A stretch of 41,860 bases of DNA from NCBI GenBank assembly GCA_001179505.1, contig CDMY01000286.1, positions 92,486 to 134,345 of the forward strand. The letters run 5' to 3'. Under the pieces are notes generated by a model. It saw only the letters and a program-made list of their open reading frames with translations, was not told where the DNA came from and ran no database searches. Positions within the stretch are counted from its first letter, which is position 1. Each line of letters opens with the position of its first letter. A program made the position numbers and the translations under genes. Below are positions 1-11,258 of this stretch, in pieces. The DNA comes from Vitrella brassicaformis (taxonomy: Eukaryota; Sar; Vitrellaceae).

Positions 1-264
1 TTTCCAAATCACAGTATGTAACAACACCATCCATAAATCACGAGAGAGAACAGGCCAACACACACGCAGTGTGCGCAGCAGGGCAGACAGCCAGCCCGAC
101 CAGAAGTCGTTACTACCAGAGAGAGACTAGTTCCGTTGCGCACATACAGCCACACACATACAGGCAGCCACACGCACATCACATAGGCAGGCACACGCAG
201 CACACACTGTGGCTACTCTATGGGTGACCACACAACGACCCATCACGCCACACCACCGATTTAG

Positions 265-1244
<980 letters not shown>

Positions 1245-1662
1245 ACTGCTCAACCAGCGGTGTGGACAGACAGACACGCTGCTGTTATCGCTCCGGAGGC
1301 AGCTTGCTGGTCGGTGGCTGGATCCTTGGAGAGGGAGGGAGAGATTCCGCGGAAAGGCTTGTTTCCTGCTGGCACAGGAGATCACATAGCCAAGGGTGAC
1401 GTATACACATGGCTGGTGGCACCCCAGGCATCCCCGTCACTCCCCTGCTTACCTCGTGCGTTTGTTTGTGCCGGGAAGGAAAGATCTGCGGTTCCTTGAG
1501 AATGCGGATGTCAAGAGGGTGATGATTCCGATGCGATGAACGCCTTTTCCTCTCTCCCTGTCCCTCTCTCTCTCTCCCCCCTTCGTTTCTCTCGCTGAGT
1601 TAGGGCATGCTGTGAAACGAACTGGTGGGCGTCGAGCTGGCGCGTGCTGTCTCCGCTGATGC
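1245..1662. other. Intergenic region between divergent aquaporin and DMT genes
   Basis: No supported gene. It must hold the promoters of the two divergent transporter genes. A pyrimidine run of CT/CCCT type lies at about 1545-1590, and a TTAGGGC motif at about 1600 lies some 60 bp before the downstream ATG. Confidence 0.5.
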
Positions 1663-3667
1663 ATGACTAGCAGCTCATCCTCTGAAAACAATCAAACTTC
1701 GCCTTCGCGCTCATCCACCTGTTCGAGTGCGTCAGAAGCCGACAAGTCAATGGGTCCGCTCCGTGTGATATCGCCGCAACGCTTCGGCCTGTCCGTGGCC
1801 CTCGCCTTCCTCGCCGTGTTGCTATTCTGCCTCAACGGGGAGCTGCTCCAGTGGCTGCAGAGCCGGGGAGCTCAGCGAGTCAGTCCCATGCTCAACATCT
1901 GGCTGTGTCACGTCGGAGGCGTCCTCTTCGTTCCCTTCTACCTCTCGCTGTTCCGCGGCAGCAACAGTGACGAGCAACAAAATGACGACGGTCGTGAGAT
2001 GGACGAGGAGATGACGGGCGTGTGGTTCCACACGAGACAGGATGACGGGAGGTGTACGCGGCGGGCGGGGAGGGGTGGTGTCGGCATGAGGAGTGTGCTG
2101 ATCAGCCAGGAGCTCACTGGGAGGCGGTTGGTGGTGCTCAGTGTCGTGCTGTCTTTCGCCTTAATAGCGTACAACTATTGTTGGTCTCTGTCGGCTTACT
2201 TTGTCCCTGGTGAGTGCGTGAAACCGCTCGAATTCCATTATCTGGCTCACGTGCATGCCTGTGCTTCTCGTGTCGTTCAGTTAACGTGACGAATGCAGCG
2301 TTCCAGACATCCGTGGCATTCGTCTACTGCGCGTCGGTGGTCTTTCTGCGGTCGGCACTCACGACGCCCAAAGTGCTGGCCGTCATCGGCGCGCTGGCTG
2401 GAGCATACCTCGCATCGGTGAGATGAGACCAGCAGGCCGATGTGTCGATCCCCTCTTTGTCCAGACCGTGGCTTTGTCCTGTTTTTGGTGTTGCTCAGTC
2501 TCCCAATGGCAGTGTGTTGTGGGTGGAGGGGCACGAGGGGCAGGGCGCCAAGGGTGTGACACTGGGCGTCTTCATTGGCCTCACGTCGGCGTTCCTCAAC
2601 GCTGTCTATCAAGTGGGAGCGAAAAGACGGGCACATGTTGCATTATTCTCATGTTTCTCATGGGCTGTTGGCTAATGTGTAGGTTGGGTTCAAGAAGACG
2701 TTCAGGAACCCCGACATGCACTTCATGGGCTTGTATGGGATACTGGTTGCCCTCGCGCATATCGTGTTCATCCTGCCTGTGGTGGCACTCTTCCACTTTG
2801 CCGGATGGTCAGTCAGCACACACGCAATGACATGACGCCATGCAGCTCTTATTGTCGTTTGCTCTTCGTGTCATTGGTGTGTTGATGTGCAGGGAGCGCA
2901 TAGAGTTTCCCACGGAGCCGTCGATGGTCGTCGGTGTGGTTGTGAGTGCGGCGGTGGCATTCGGTGTCAACTGCCTCAGCGTGGTCGTCATCGCACTCCA
3001 CTCACCCCTGCTACTCACATGCGGTAAGCCAACCAAATGCATGGGTACACGACAAATTGACCTTTTTCTCAATGCTGTGTGAATGCAGCTTTCGCGCTGG
3101 CCATCCCGATCAGCCTGTTGCTAGACCTGTCGCTGCACTCCTCCCTCACACACATCTCCCCGACAGCTATCATTGGCGACCTCATGATTGTCGTCGCATT
3201 CCTCATTCTCTCGGGAGTCACTGACCACCCAGCCGTCTCGCTTTCGTCAATACGGGACATCTGTGTGGTGTCTGTGAGCCGGATTGTGAGGATGGCCACC
3301 AGAAGAGGGAAGGGGCCGCATGTGGATGATGATGACGGCGAGAATGCGGAGACAGCGGCACGGAAGCGGGGATCGTCTTTCGCCTATATGCCACTGGTGA
3401 GCAAGAGTCAAAATTGCCAGGAGTGCACAAACATAGAATACCATGTTTTGTCTGTGTGATTGTCAGCCTTTGGACACAGTAGTGGATCTATCGGTGGACT
3501 CACAAGACAACACACCATCAGCGCCGACAGTGTCGCCGGCAGCCTCATCATCGTCAGGAGGCAGCTCATCGTCGACACTAGGGCTGGGCTTCGAACCACG
3601 CAGCGCGGCATCGAGACAGCAGGGTGGCGATACGGGATTGGGAGGGAGGGGGAGGCAGGCGCAGTGA
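1663..3667 (+). CDS. Drug/metabolite transporter (SLC35F / EamA type), 520 aa, 7 exons
   Basis: A polytopic transporter of the DMT superfamily, closest by pattern to SLC35F5 and the yeast Thi74-like group. Exons 1663-2209, 2281-2417, 2499-2612, 2683-2807, 2893-3023, 3089-3396 and 3467-3667 join in frame to 520 aa. The first hydrophobic helix starts after RFGLSVALAF near residue 45. The EamA-like core includes AFQTSVAFVYCASVVFL, then FNAVYQ/GFKKTF-like loop sequence and the segment around CLSVVVIAL. About ten membrane segments are visible. A hydrophilic insert of about 50 residues, rich in Asp, Glu and Arg, separates TM2 from TM3. The C-terminal tail is Ser/Pro/Gly-rich and probably disordered. 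It lies head to head with the aquaporin gene. The substrate cannot be told from sequence; nucleotide sugar, thiamine or another metabolite are all possible. Confidence 0.85.
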
Positions 3668-4387
3668 GTGAATGAAGTGGGCCAAGCGAAGCTTGAAGCC
3701 CTCAAGATTTCCTCGGTCGGTATATGTATTTGTCAATCATCATGTCGACAGACAGACAAGACATTGACACACTGGTAGATAGACAGCGAGCTCATCGCTG
3801 CTGGTGTACAGGCTGTGAGATCGTGAAGGCTGCTGTGAGAGGTTTTTCCCTTTTGTGGATACACACGCAGCCAGCGGCATCAATGATCGGTTGGTCCATG
3901 CATACGTGGGGGCGTGAGCCTCTTGCTGTTGTTGGTCCAGCTGCCTGATGCCACGACGTTACAAGGAAGGGCACAAAGAGTGCGCCTTCTTTGATAGAGA
4001 CATTGACATTCCATTGTGTGCGCTGCACATACATGTGCTGATGCGTTTTTTGGGGTCAAGTTGGAACCACGCGTGTTTCGTGTGCGCATGTGTCTGTGGA
4101 TGCTTGTATGTGTGTGTGGTGTTTTTATCCCTCTGTGTGTGTGGGACCGATGCCGGACGGTGGCGAATGAATCATATCTCATGTATCTGAAACGACACAC
4201 GACCAAGACGACGGCAGTCATTTCCTAGCGAACAAGTGGGACACACAGAGCCGTACGTACACACATACACCGTTATATCGACAGCAAACCCACAACCCCA
4301 AAAAACTGAAGAAGCGACAAGAGTGTGTCCATTCAGACTATCAAGCGAGCAGACACCGAACAAGAGATCGCCTGCGATGGGTGTCAG
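3668..4387. other. Intergenic region, convergent 3' ends
   Basis: Lies between the 3' ends of the DMT gene (+) and the MFS gene (-). It contains only TG-rich low-complexity sequence, for example around 4085-4140. I see no gene or RNA here. Confidence 0.5.
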
Positions 4388-7377
4388 TCAGTAGGGCCGC
4401 ATAGATTGGGCAAGCGCTGCATATTGCTCCCATTCGTCCTTCATGACCTTGTACCGCCGCACGAGGGCCTGGATGTCCTCCTTTTTCTCCGCCTCACCCT
4501 CACGCAGCCTATCAGCACAGAGACGCACCGGGAGCGAGGGAGGGAGATGTGGTCGGTGTGTGTGACGTCTCGTCTCTTGCTTTGTGTGAGTGGGTGACGA
4601 CTTACTTTGGGAAGGCGACACCGACCAGCCACTGATGGATGGATGGGTACAGAGAGAGGGAGAGGGAGGCATAGCGGATGGATGGATGAGTGGATGCCAG
4701 TGTGGCTTGTCTGTCGGTTCTGTCTGTTCACCTGCAGGCCGTTGAGGTGCTGCTTCCACATTGTATAGTTGCGCGAGTAGAGGAAATCTGCCACACACGC
4801 ACCCATGCACACCCACCCACCCACACACACACACACGGGAACACACAACATAGAAAGGAGGCCATAACTATATGCCGTGCTCTTTCCATCCCCCTTGTGT
4901 GTGTGTGTGTCACACGTACCGGCGAACCACTCCCCGAGTGCGTGTTTGTCCGCCGTTGTGACCTCGGCCTTGGCCGTGTTGATGCGCAAGAGCGACTTCA
5001 TCTCCTCCTCCCGACTCGCAAGCAGCTGTGTGTATCAACCCAGCCATCCATCAACACACCCACGTGTGTGTGTGGTGCAGTGTGGCGGGATGTATGTGTG
5101 TGTGAGCGAAATGAAATGACTGACGTACTGACCTTTTTCTTCTTCTCTTCGAGAGTTCTGCTGAGGAAGAAGGCAACCCAGACGATGAGCGCCACGGCCC
5201 CAATAGCGCCGCTGAAGTACCATGACCAAGCCTTGTTATACTCATACACAAACCCTGCGTGGATCGGCACGACACCGCACACACATACATACATTGGTGT
5301 GGCCGATGGGTGTGGGTCTGTGTCCATGCCTACCCAGGATAATGGGAAAGACGACTCGGCTGAAGGACGTAAGCACACGACAAACACGCACGCATAGCCG
5401 ACATAATATGGATCGTTTGCATGCGCCTGCTCACCTTGCGGCCTGGGAGCTCTGTCCTGACACACACATAGCATCCATCCATCCATCCATGTAGATCCAT
5501 CCATCATGTGCACACAACACACGAGCCAGCGGTCATATTTCACCCACCGATGGAGATGACAGTGGCCGTGTTGCCCGATGTGGCGAAGTAGGCCAAGATG
5601 GAAGGAATACTAGGCGTTACCATGCTGTTGCCCATCACGTTGACCCCAAGAATGAGGAGAAAGAGCCAGAGAGTGTCCGCCAGGGGGGCTACCACCAAGG
5701 CCACCAGCATGATGCTCTCGCCTATGATGGCCGTCCGCTCCAGACCCACCCACTTGCGAGTGAGGTCGAAGATGATCAGCTGAGTGAATGGATGAGCACA
5801 CACGCACATTTGCTTGCGTCAAATGTCTGTCTTTTTTCCATTGTGTGTGTGTTCATATGAACGCCCTGTCTGCCCACCTGTGAAATGATGAAGATGACCG
5901 CAACACCGCTTAAAATGAACCCCAGATCAAGCGGATCCACACCGAACTACAGCCACACACGCATACACACACACACACGCACACACACAGAGAGAGAGAG
6001 AGAGATGGGAGGGCCGGTGACAACGGCTCATATGGCCTCCGTACCTCCTCGCTAAGGTACAGTCCCAGCGTGGTCTGGACCACCGAGAAGGCTCCGCCAT
6101 GGAGGAAGGACGCCGCGCCGATGAGCGTCAGCGAGATGGCCTTCTTGCGCTTGGCGGCCTTCTCGTCCTCCTCTTCCTCCTCCTTTTCTGTCGGCTCTTT
6201 GTCTTCCGTCTCGCCCATCTCCATTCGGACCAGCTTGGCCTCCCTGTGGTACATGTCACTCGGCGACTCCATCACCTCCATTGTCACCTGCCTGCCGTCC
6301 ACGCCCTCCCCTTCCCCTTCCCCGTCCGCCGCGTCCTTACTGTCGCTCTTACTGTCGCTCTCGTTTTCTCGTTCTCTCTTCAGCGGCTTGGTCTCCTCAT
6401 AATGGCTGTGCTGGGTGTCTGGCGGGCACTCGGATCTCTTGCTGGTCTGCCGGCACACGATCTCGCCGTGGTCGACCACCATCATAGGCAGGTCCTCTTC
6501 CTCCTCTTCTCGGACGATCTCTCTCTGTAAGGATGAGTCGGGCGGAGGGGTGAGGGACTGGGCTCTTGCGCGCGGCTTGTGGGCGGCATCGCGCTGCTCG
6601 CGAAAGAAACCGAGCGTCAGGAGCGTGTTGCCGGCGGCCACGCCCGCCGCGACGAAAAAAGGCATATAATACGAATAGACCGTCAGGCCTCCTGCGATGG
6701 CCGGTCCAAACAGCAAGGCAGCCGAGATCATTGAGCCCGTGATGGCCAGGTAGCGGGGGCGCTGCTCGGCTGTCGTCACGCTAACAATGTAGCCCTGCAT
6801 GCGGCGGAGGGATCGCACCTTTTGCTCACAGAATCAATCAATCGTCACACGTACCTGTGCCACAGGCGCACTGCCGGCGAACAGCCCCGTCAGGGCACGC
6901 CAAAGGAGGAGGTCGTACTCATTGCGCGAGAAGCCACTCGCGAAGTTGCCTGCACACAGTGACACAGGTGAACGGGTCAAGAGCATCCCCACTCCCATCT
7001 GCTGCATGTACGTGTGTGGAGTAGTACCTCCGACGCTCCCGACGAGCGAGATGATGAGCCCCAGTTTGGTTGACCGGAAGAAGTCGGTGATGCGTGCGAG
7101 GGCGATATTGCTGATGAGCTGGGACGCCGAGTAGGCCGCCGTGAGGATGCCGATCCAGCTGTCGTCAGCTTCGTACTCGATAATGAGGTACGGGAGGATA
7201 GGGATCACGAGCGTGGCGGCCATCATATCGATAAACACGGTCACATAGACCAGGATCAGACTCCGCAGCCTGCAGGAAGCAACCAATTGATGAATAGACA
7301 CGTTCGATGCACCTCGGCGATGAGTGTGTTCGTTGCCCTCACGTTGCTGCGTCCATCTTGTCACTGACAACCGTCAT
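4388..7377 (-). CDS. Major facilitator superfamily transporter, 633 aa, 13 exons
   Basis: An MFS permease. Exons, 5' to 3': 7377-7343, 7269-7028, 6949-6855, 6794-6045, 5946-5878, 5779-5548, 5456-5435, 5359-5334, 5254-5133, 5025-4920, 4787-4732, 4631-4606, 4508-4388. They join in frame to 633 aa. The N-terminal half starts TLRSLILVYVTVFIDMM and holds TM1-6. The loop ARITDFFRSTKLGL occupies the place of MFS motif A. A long, strongly acidic and Arg/Lys-rich cytosolic loop (about residues 185-320) separates the halves. The second half has a motif-A-like DLTRKWVGLERTA and ends with a last helix near SWYFSGAIGAVAL. A charged tail of about 100 residues follows. Several exons are tiny (22, 26, 26 and 35 nt). 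The substrate is unknown. The loop resembles neither an ATP-binding nor a kinase domain. Confidence 0.88.
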
Positions 7378-7619
7378 GTTCCCTCTTTTCTCTTCGTATG
7401 TGTATCAATTGATTCGCTTGTCTTTCACTGCGCTGAACATGCAAGCTTTCCGTAGATCGCGCACCAAAAGTCCGGCGCAGCACGCAGTGTTCGATGCCAT
7501 TTGTATGCCACACACACTGTTCACATACTGATACACACTTCTACTGACGGAAAGACCAACTCAAAAACCTCATACACTCACTTGTCCGCGGCCAGCTACT
7601 GACAGTTGCTGGCCGCTGG
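7378..7619. other. Intergenic region upstream of MFS gene
   Basis: No gene recognised. It holds the MFS promoter and the 3' flank of the hydrolase gene. A short inverted repeat, GCGGCCAGC...GCTGGCCGC, lies at about 7588-7619, directly downstream of the hydrolase stop on the minus strand. It could form a 3' hairpin. Confidence 0.4.
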
Positions 7620-8873
7620 CTAACTACGCTGGATACCTGCAGCTGACGCCCCTACTTCTTGCTTCTGGCACGATCTCTCCCCCTCCCAATCTCGGATGAG
7701 CGCCCGCAGATTGAGAGGGACGTTGAGGGTGCCCGCATGGCCGCCCCCGCGCACACTGTGAAGACGATTTGACGGGTTCGGCAGGACCTTCAGCAGCCGC
7801 TCGCCCTCCTCACGTGAGGGCAGCAGTCGGTCTCCCTCGCCGGCCACGATGAGCACCGGGGCGTGGACGTGCGGCAGGATGGGCTCGGCCATGGTGGCGC
7901 CCTCCCGCAGCCACTCTCTCAGCCGCCATCGAAAAGTGTCGGGCGGCAGCGGCACCGTTAAGATGCGGATGACAATAGGCACAGCCTTGCGAAGGAACGA
8001 CATGTGCGCTGGGGTCGTCCTGACACACAAAACGATACCCAGCATCATGCATGACGCATCCAGATCGATCCATCCGCACCTTTCTTGCAGCTCCATCATT
8101 TCCTTCCTCGGCTGTCCCTTGAGCCACCTCGGGATGCGCTTGGCCTTCATCAGGGCGTCCTGCACCAGATCTCTCGCAAGCGTCACATCGACAGACGAGA
8201 ACACCAGCGGCAGCAGAGCCACACCGAACAGAAACGACGGCACTCGGTCGAGGAAGGCCTGGTAGTTGCGCCACCACGACCGCAGGAAAGACGTCGCCGG
8301 GTTCACGATGATCACCCCTCTCAGCTCCCCCGGGAAGTCTTTCGGCGCCTTCTCGATCTCGTGCGCCACGAGCAGCGCCACAACAGCCCCGAAGCTCTCG
8401 CCAAGCAAATAGAAGGGGCGAGGAGGTGACTGGTGCAGATGGGAGAGCGTCGCCTGCACCAGCTCTTGCACCGTGCTGCGGTCGTTGGCAGTGATAGAGA
8501 GGCATGTGAGGTCGAATTCTTCAGAGAGGAAGGGGAACTGTGTGAATGCGGAGAAGCCGGTGCCGTCCATGCCGGGCAGGTAGAGCATCAGAGGGCTGTT
8601 TGCAGTGTCGGGGTTGAGCGCCTGCACGGCATCTTCCTGCTTCAGCTCCTCATAGGGATTGATGAATCGATAAGAGGGGCTCTCCTTCTGGTGAGCCGCG
8701 GGAGTCTTGGCCTTGACGAGCGATGATCTCCTCCGGAAGGCGCGGGCCTGGGAGCGCCTGCCGATGGATGAAGGAGAAGGCGTGAAGGCGGGGAGGTGAT
8801 GGATGACAGGCCAACTGCTGATTACGTCACACGTTGTGGCCCGCAGCATCACGGACATAAGCGCCGGCAGCAT
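7620..8873 (-). CDS. Phytyl ester synthase-like alpha/beta hydrolase, 397 aa, 2 exons
   Basis: Family of plant plastid PES1/PES2 esterase/acyltransferase-like proteins, which in plants esterify phytol or diacylglycerol in plastoglobules. Exons 8873-8080 and 8019-7620. The 60-nt intron (8079-8020) is a multiple of three without stops, so retention would add 20 residues. Visible landmarks: LYLPGMDGTG at residues 97-106, the oxyanion-side hallmark of this family; nucleophile elbow GESFG at 158-162 (Ser160); LPPDTFRWRLREW; then APVLIVAGEGDRLLPS with the likely acid, and GGGHAG with the likely catalytic His. The N terminus (residues 1-60) is short-hydrophobic, then rich in Ser, Arg and Ala, consistent with a plastid-targeting leader but not proof of one. 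The start is the first ATG of the frame; further upstream the frame is open but has only a GTG. A C-terminal acyltransferase domain, present in plant PES, is absent. Confidence 0.82.
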   Translation of the reverse strand: MLPALMSVMLRATTCDVISSWPVIHHLPAFTPSPSSIGRRSQARAFRRRSSLVKAKTPAAHQKESPSYRFINPYEELKQEDAVQALNPDTANSPLMLYLPGMDGTGFSAFTQFPFLSEEFDLTCLSITANDRSTVQELVQATLSHLHQSPPRPFYLLGESFGAVVALLVAHEIEKAPKDFPGELRGVIIVNPATSFLRSWWRNYQAFLDRVPSFLFGVALLPLVFSSVDVTLARDLVQDALMKAKRIPRWLKGQPRKEMMELQERCGWIDLDASCMMLGIVLCVRTTPAHMSFLRKAVPIVIRILTVPLPPDTFRWRLREWLREGATMAEPILPHVHAPVLIVAGEGDRLLPSREEGERLLKVLPNPSNRLHSVRGGGHAGTLNVPLNLRALIRDWEGERSCQKQEVGASAAGIQRS

Positions 8874-9032
8874 CTTGACAGCGAACCCCGGGGTTTTCTG
8901 CGAGCTTGAAGCCAAGGAGAAGAGACCCTTGAAAAGGACAGCATCATCCCATGAATCACTGCGGCAATGCACATGTTTGATCGGACCTGATCTGTCCACT
9001 CATCATCGTCATCGTTGCTGAAATTGTTGCTG
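8874..9032. promoter_or_regulatory. Bidirectional promoter region between hydrolase and membrane gene copy 1
   Basis: Only 159 bp separate the two divergent ATGs. The stretch from about 8970 (GCACATGTTTGATC, then CTGATCTGTCCA) recurs at 10319-10349, the same distance before copy 2 of the duplicated gene. It therefore travelled with the duplication and probably carries the + strand promoter. Confidence 0.55.
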
Positions 9033-9926
9033 ATGGCTCCTCGCGTGCCTGACGCCTCAGCGGATGTGGCCATCGACGTGCAGGCAGCCGCAGGTTGGAC
9101 CCATCCCACCCCGCAGCCGCTCCCCGCCTGGCCTGCAACAAACTCACCCACCCCATTGCCCGCTCTCCCGCCCCCGTTGCCGCAGATTGCCCAGCCGCCC
9201 AATGGAATGCTGAGTGTGCCGGCTGTTGTCCCATGGTGGCCAGAGATCCCGAGGGTGGTCAAGGTCATGCACCAAACGTACCAAACTCTTACATGTCCAG
9301 CCCCTGTTCAGTGTTTGTCTGGGTTGTGTGTTCTGACTGTTGACTTGCAGCTGCTGAGTTGGAGCTTTTGGGCGTTCGTCTTGTCGCACCTCGTCTTTCT
9401 CTTGCTCATGCCTCAAGTGCTGGACTGGGTGCCCCGCTCCCCTCTGCCGATGCTCCTCTGGTCTATTGCGGGGTTGGGTGTGTTGGTCGCTTGCTCGAGG
9501 TCCTTCTACAATCGCATGTCAGAGATCGCCCCCCTCCACGGCGGCGACTTCACTCCCAAGCGGACTCGACTCGTGTTGATGGTTACCCATGGCCTCGTGA
9601 TGCTGCTGATGGCGGCTGTCTTGCTGTCTCTGGTTTTCGGCGGAGAAGCGCTTAGGTTGCCGGCCGAGAGGGAGGACACTTGGGCGTCTAGATTCGACTT
9701 CGTGGAGGTTTGTCTGGTGGTGACCGTGGTGGTTCTCATGAGGACGACTAAGACAATCGCGCTGCGGCGCCCTTGGTCGCCGTCTATCGCGATTCCTAGG
9801 GCTATGTTGACAGTGAGTTGCGACTTTGCTGGAAGTATCGTGGTGGTGACGGTCGCACGCATGGCCACGGATGTGTTGCTATCCACCTTTGGGGAGGTTG
9901 CTTCCCGCGCCACCAAGGAAGGATGA
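9033..9926 (+). CDS. Multi-pass membrane protein of unknown family, duplicate copy 1, 265 aa
   Basis: I do not recognise the family. Exons 9033-9254 and 9351-9926, with the intron exactly after EIPR. The donor AGG|GTGGTC is aligned with AGG|GTGGGC in copy 2, which supports it. The start is the ATG at 9033; the frame is open a little further upstream but only from a TTG. The first 74 residues are soluble and rich in Pro, Ala and Gln (LPAWPATNSPTPLPALPPPL). They are followed by about five hydrophobic segments: LLSWSFWAFVLSHLVFLLL, PLPMLLWSIAGLGVLVACS, LVLMVTHGLVMLLMAAVLL, VEVCLVVTVVVLM, and one near the C terminus. Between the second and third lies the best conserved loop, LHGGDFTPKRTRLV. It is divergently paired with the hydrolase gene. 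Function cannot be assigned. Confidence 0.75.
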   Translation: MAPRVPDASADVAIDVQAAAGWTHPTPQPLPAWPATNSPTPLPALPPPLPQIAQPPNGMLSVPAVVPWWPEIPRVVKVMHQTYQTLTCPAPVQCLSGLCVLTVDLQLLSWSFWAFVLSHLVFLLLMPQVLDWVPRSPLPMLLWSIAGLGVLVACSRSFYNRMSEIAPLHGGDFTPKRTRLVLMVTHGLVMLLMAAVLLSLVFGGEALRLPAEREDTWASRFDFVEVCLVVTVVVLMRTTKTIALRRPWSPSIAIPRAMLTVSCDFAGSIVVVTVARMATDVLLSTFGEVASRATKEG

Positions 9927-10361
9927 GTGCTGACGGACGAGAGATTGAGTAGCGTAATAGCAGGGGGGAGGGGAGGGAAGGTGCCGTGTGTGGATGTGTG
10001 TTGGCGGTTTGGTGATTTGGTCTATGAGCGCTTTTGTGGACGGATGTGTGTATCTCTTATCTCTTTCTCGGTACATTTGTCCACTGCCATCAATGAGTGA
10101 GAGAGACATGGACAGGGTGGGTGTGTCTCCGTGTCCTCCCACTGAATGCATCTCCTTACGCACACAACTACAATACAATACAATACAATACAAAGGCTCC
10201 CAACGCAAATATACGCCACAACCACCGGAGCGAGCGGAGGGAGTGCGGTGTGAAATGCGAGCTTACATGCGAGCTTAGGCCATTCTAAAGTGCCCCTTCC
10301 TCTGAGGCAACTGAGCTGTGCACATGTTTGATCTGATCTGATCTGTCCAGTGTCGTTGCCG
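9927..10361. other. Spacer between the two duplicated genes
   Basis: Holds the 3' flank of copy 1 with the TACAA array, then about 110 bp of unique sequence (10209-10318), then the promoter-like GCACATGTTTGATC segment of copy 2. No other gene is supported. Confidence 0.6.
10169..10193 (+). repeat. TACAA pentanucleotide microsatellite, 5 units
   Basis: Five uninterrupted TACAA units in the 3' flank of copy 1. The matching place in copy 2 (about 11508-11515) has a single unit, so the array expanded or contracted after the duplication. Confidence 0.9.
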
Positions 10362-11258
10362 ATGGTTCCTCCTGACACGTCAGACACCTCAGGGGATGTG
10401 GCCGTTGGCGTGCAGGCAGCCGCAGGATGGAGCCATCCCACCGCTCAGCCGCTCCCCGCCTGGCCTGCAACCTCTCCCACCCCATTGCCCGCTCTCCCGC
10501 CCCCCGTGCCGCAGATTGCCCCGCCGCCCGTGCAGAATGTGCCTGCTGCCGTTGTTGTCCAATCATGGCCAGAGATCCCGAGGGTGGGCAAGATCACGCG
10601 ACAGAGGCTGCACGTGTGTATCCTTTCGTTCACTGTCCGGGCCTGTGTGTGTGTTTGTGTGCAGCTGCGGAGTTTGAGCTTTTGGGTGTTCGTCTTGTCG
10701 CACTTCGTCCTTTTCGTTCTCATGCCTCTCGTGCTGGACTGGGTGCCCCGCTCCCCGCTGCCGATGGTCTTCTGGTCTATCCTGTTGGTGGCCATCTTGG
10801 TCGCCTGCTCGAGGTCTTTCTTCAAGCGCATGTCAGAGGTCGCCTCCCTCCATGGCGGCGACTTCACTCCCAAGCGGACTCGACTCGTCTCGATGGTTAC
10901 CCATGGTCTCGTGATGCTGCTGCTGACTGCCTTCTCGCTGTACCTTAGTCTCGACGGAGAAGCGCTTAGGTTGCCGGCGGAGAAGACCGACACTGTAGGC
11001 GAGAGGACAGACACTGTATTGTCCACACGCGACCTGATGGAGGTTTGCCTGGTGGTCGTCATGCTGGTTCTCATGCCAACTCTGAGGACGCTCATGGAGC
11101 AAGCCCCTTGGTCACGGCACCAAGCTCTCCAGAGAGCTGCGTTGACAGTGAGTTGCGACCTCACTGGGAGTATGGTGGCGTTGCTGGTTATGTTCATGGC
11201 CACGGGTGTGTTGCTATCCACCTTTGGGGAGGGTGCTTCCCGCGCCAAGGAAGGATGA
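10362..11258 (+). CDS. Multi-pass membrane protein of unknown family, duplicate copy 2, 271 aa
   Basis: Paralogue of the gene at 9033-9926. Exons 10362-10583 and 10665-11258. It has the same architecture: a Pro/Ala-rich soluble N terminus, then about five hydrophobic segments around the conserved loop LHGGDFTPKRTRLV. The first exon has exactly the same length (222 nt) as copy 1 through compensating small indels. The segment between TM3 and TM4 is longer and reads EKTDTVGERTDTVLSTRDL, a local repeat of a TDTV-type motif that copy 1 lacks. Both copies keep an open frame and consensus splice sites, so neither looks like a pseudogene. Function is unknown. Confidence 0.75.
   Translation: MVPPDTSDTSGDVAVGVQAAAGWSHPTAQPLPAWPATSPTPLPALPPPVPQIAPPPVQNVPAAVVVQSWPEIPRVGKITRQRLHVCILSFTVRACVCVCVQLRSLSFWVFVLSHFVLFVLMPLVLDWVPRSPLPMVFWSILLVAILVACSRSFFKRMSEVASLHGGDFTPKRTRLVSMVTHGLVMLLLTAFSLYLSLDGEALRLPAEKTDTVGERTDTVLSTRDLMEVCLVVVMLVLMPTLRTLMEQAPWSRHQALQRAALTVSCDLTGSMVALLVMFMATGVLLSTFGEGASRAKEG

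Noticed and set aside
7810-8505. 231-codon minus-strand frame inside the hydrolase gene
   Set aside because: Shadow frame of the alpha/beta hydrolase, whose own frame contains the family motifs.
8874-8999. Upstream extension of the hydrolase frame to 8999
   Set aside because: It begins with GTG, not ATG, and overlaps the segment copied with the membrane gene pair. The first ATG at 8873 is used instead.
9015-9032. Upstream extension of duplicate copy 1 to 9015
   Set aside because: It would start with TTG. The ATG at 9033 aligns with the ATG of copy 2.
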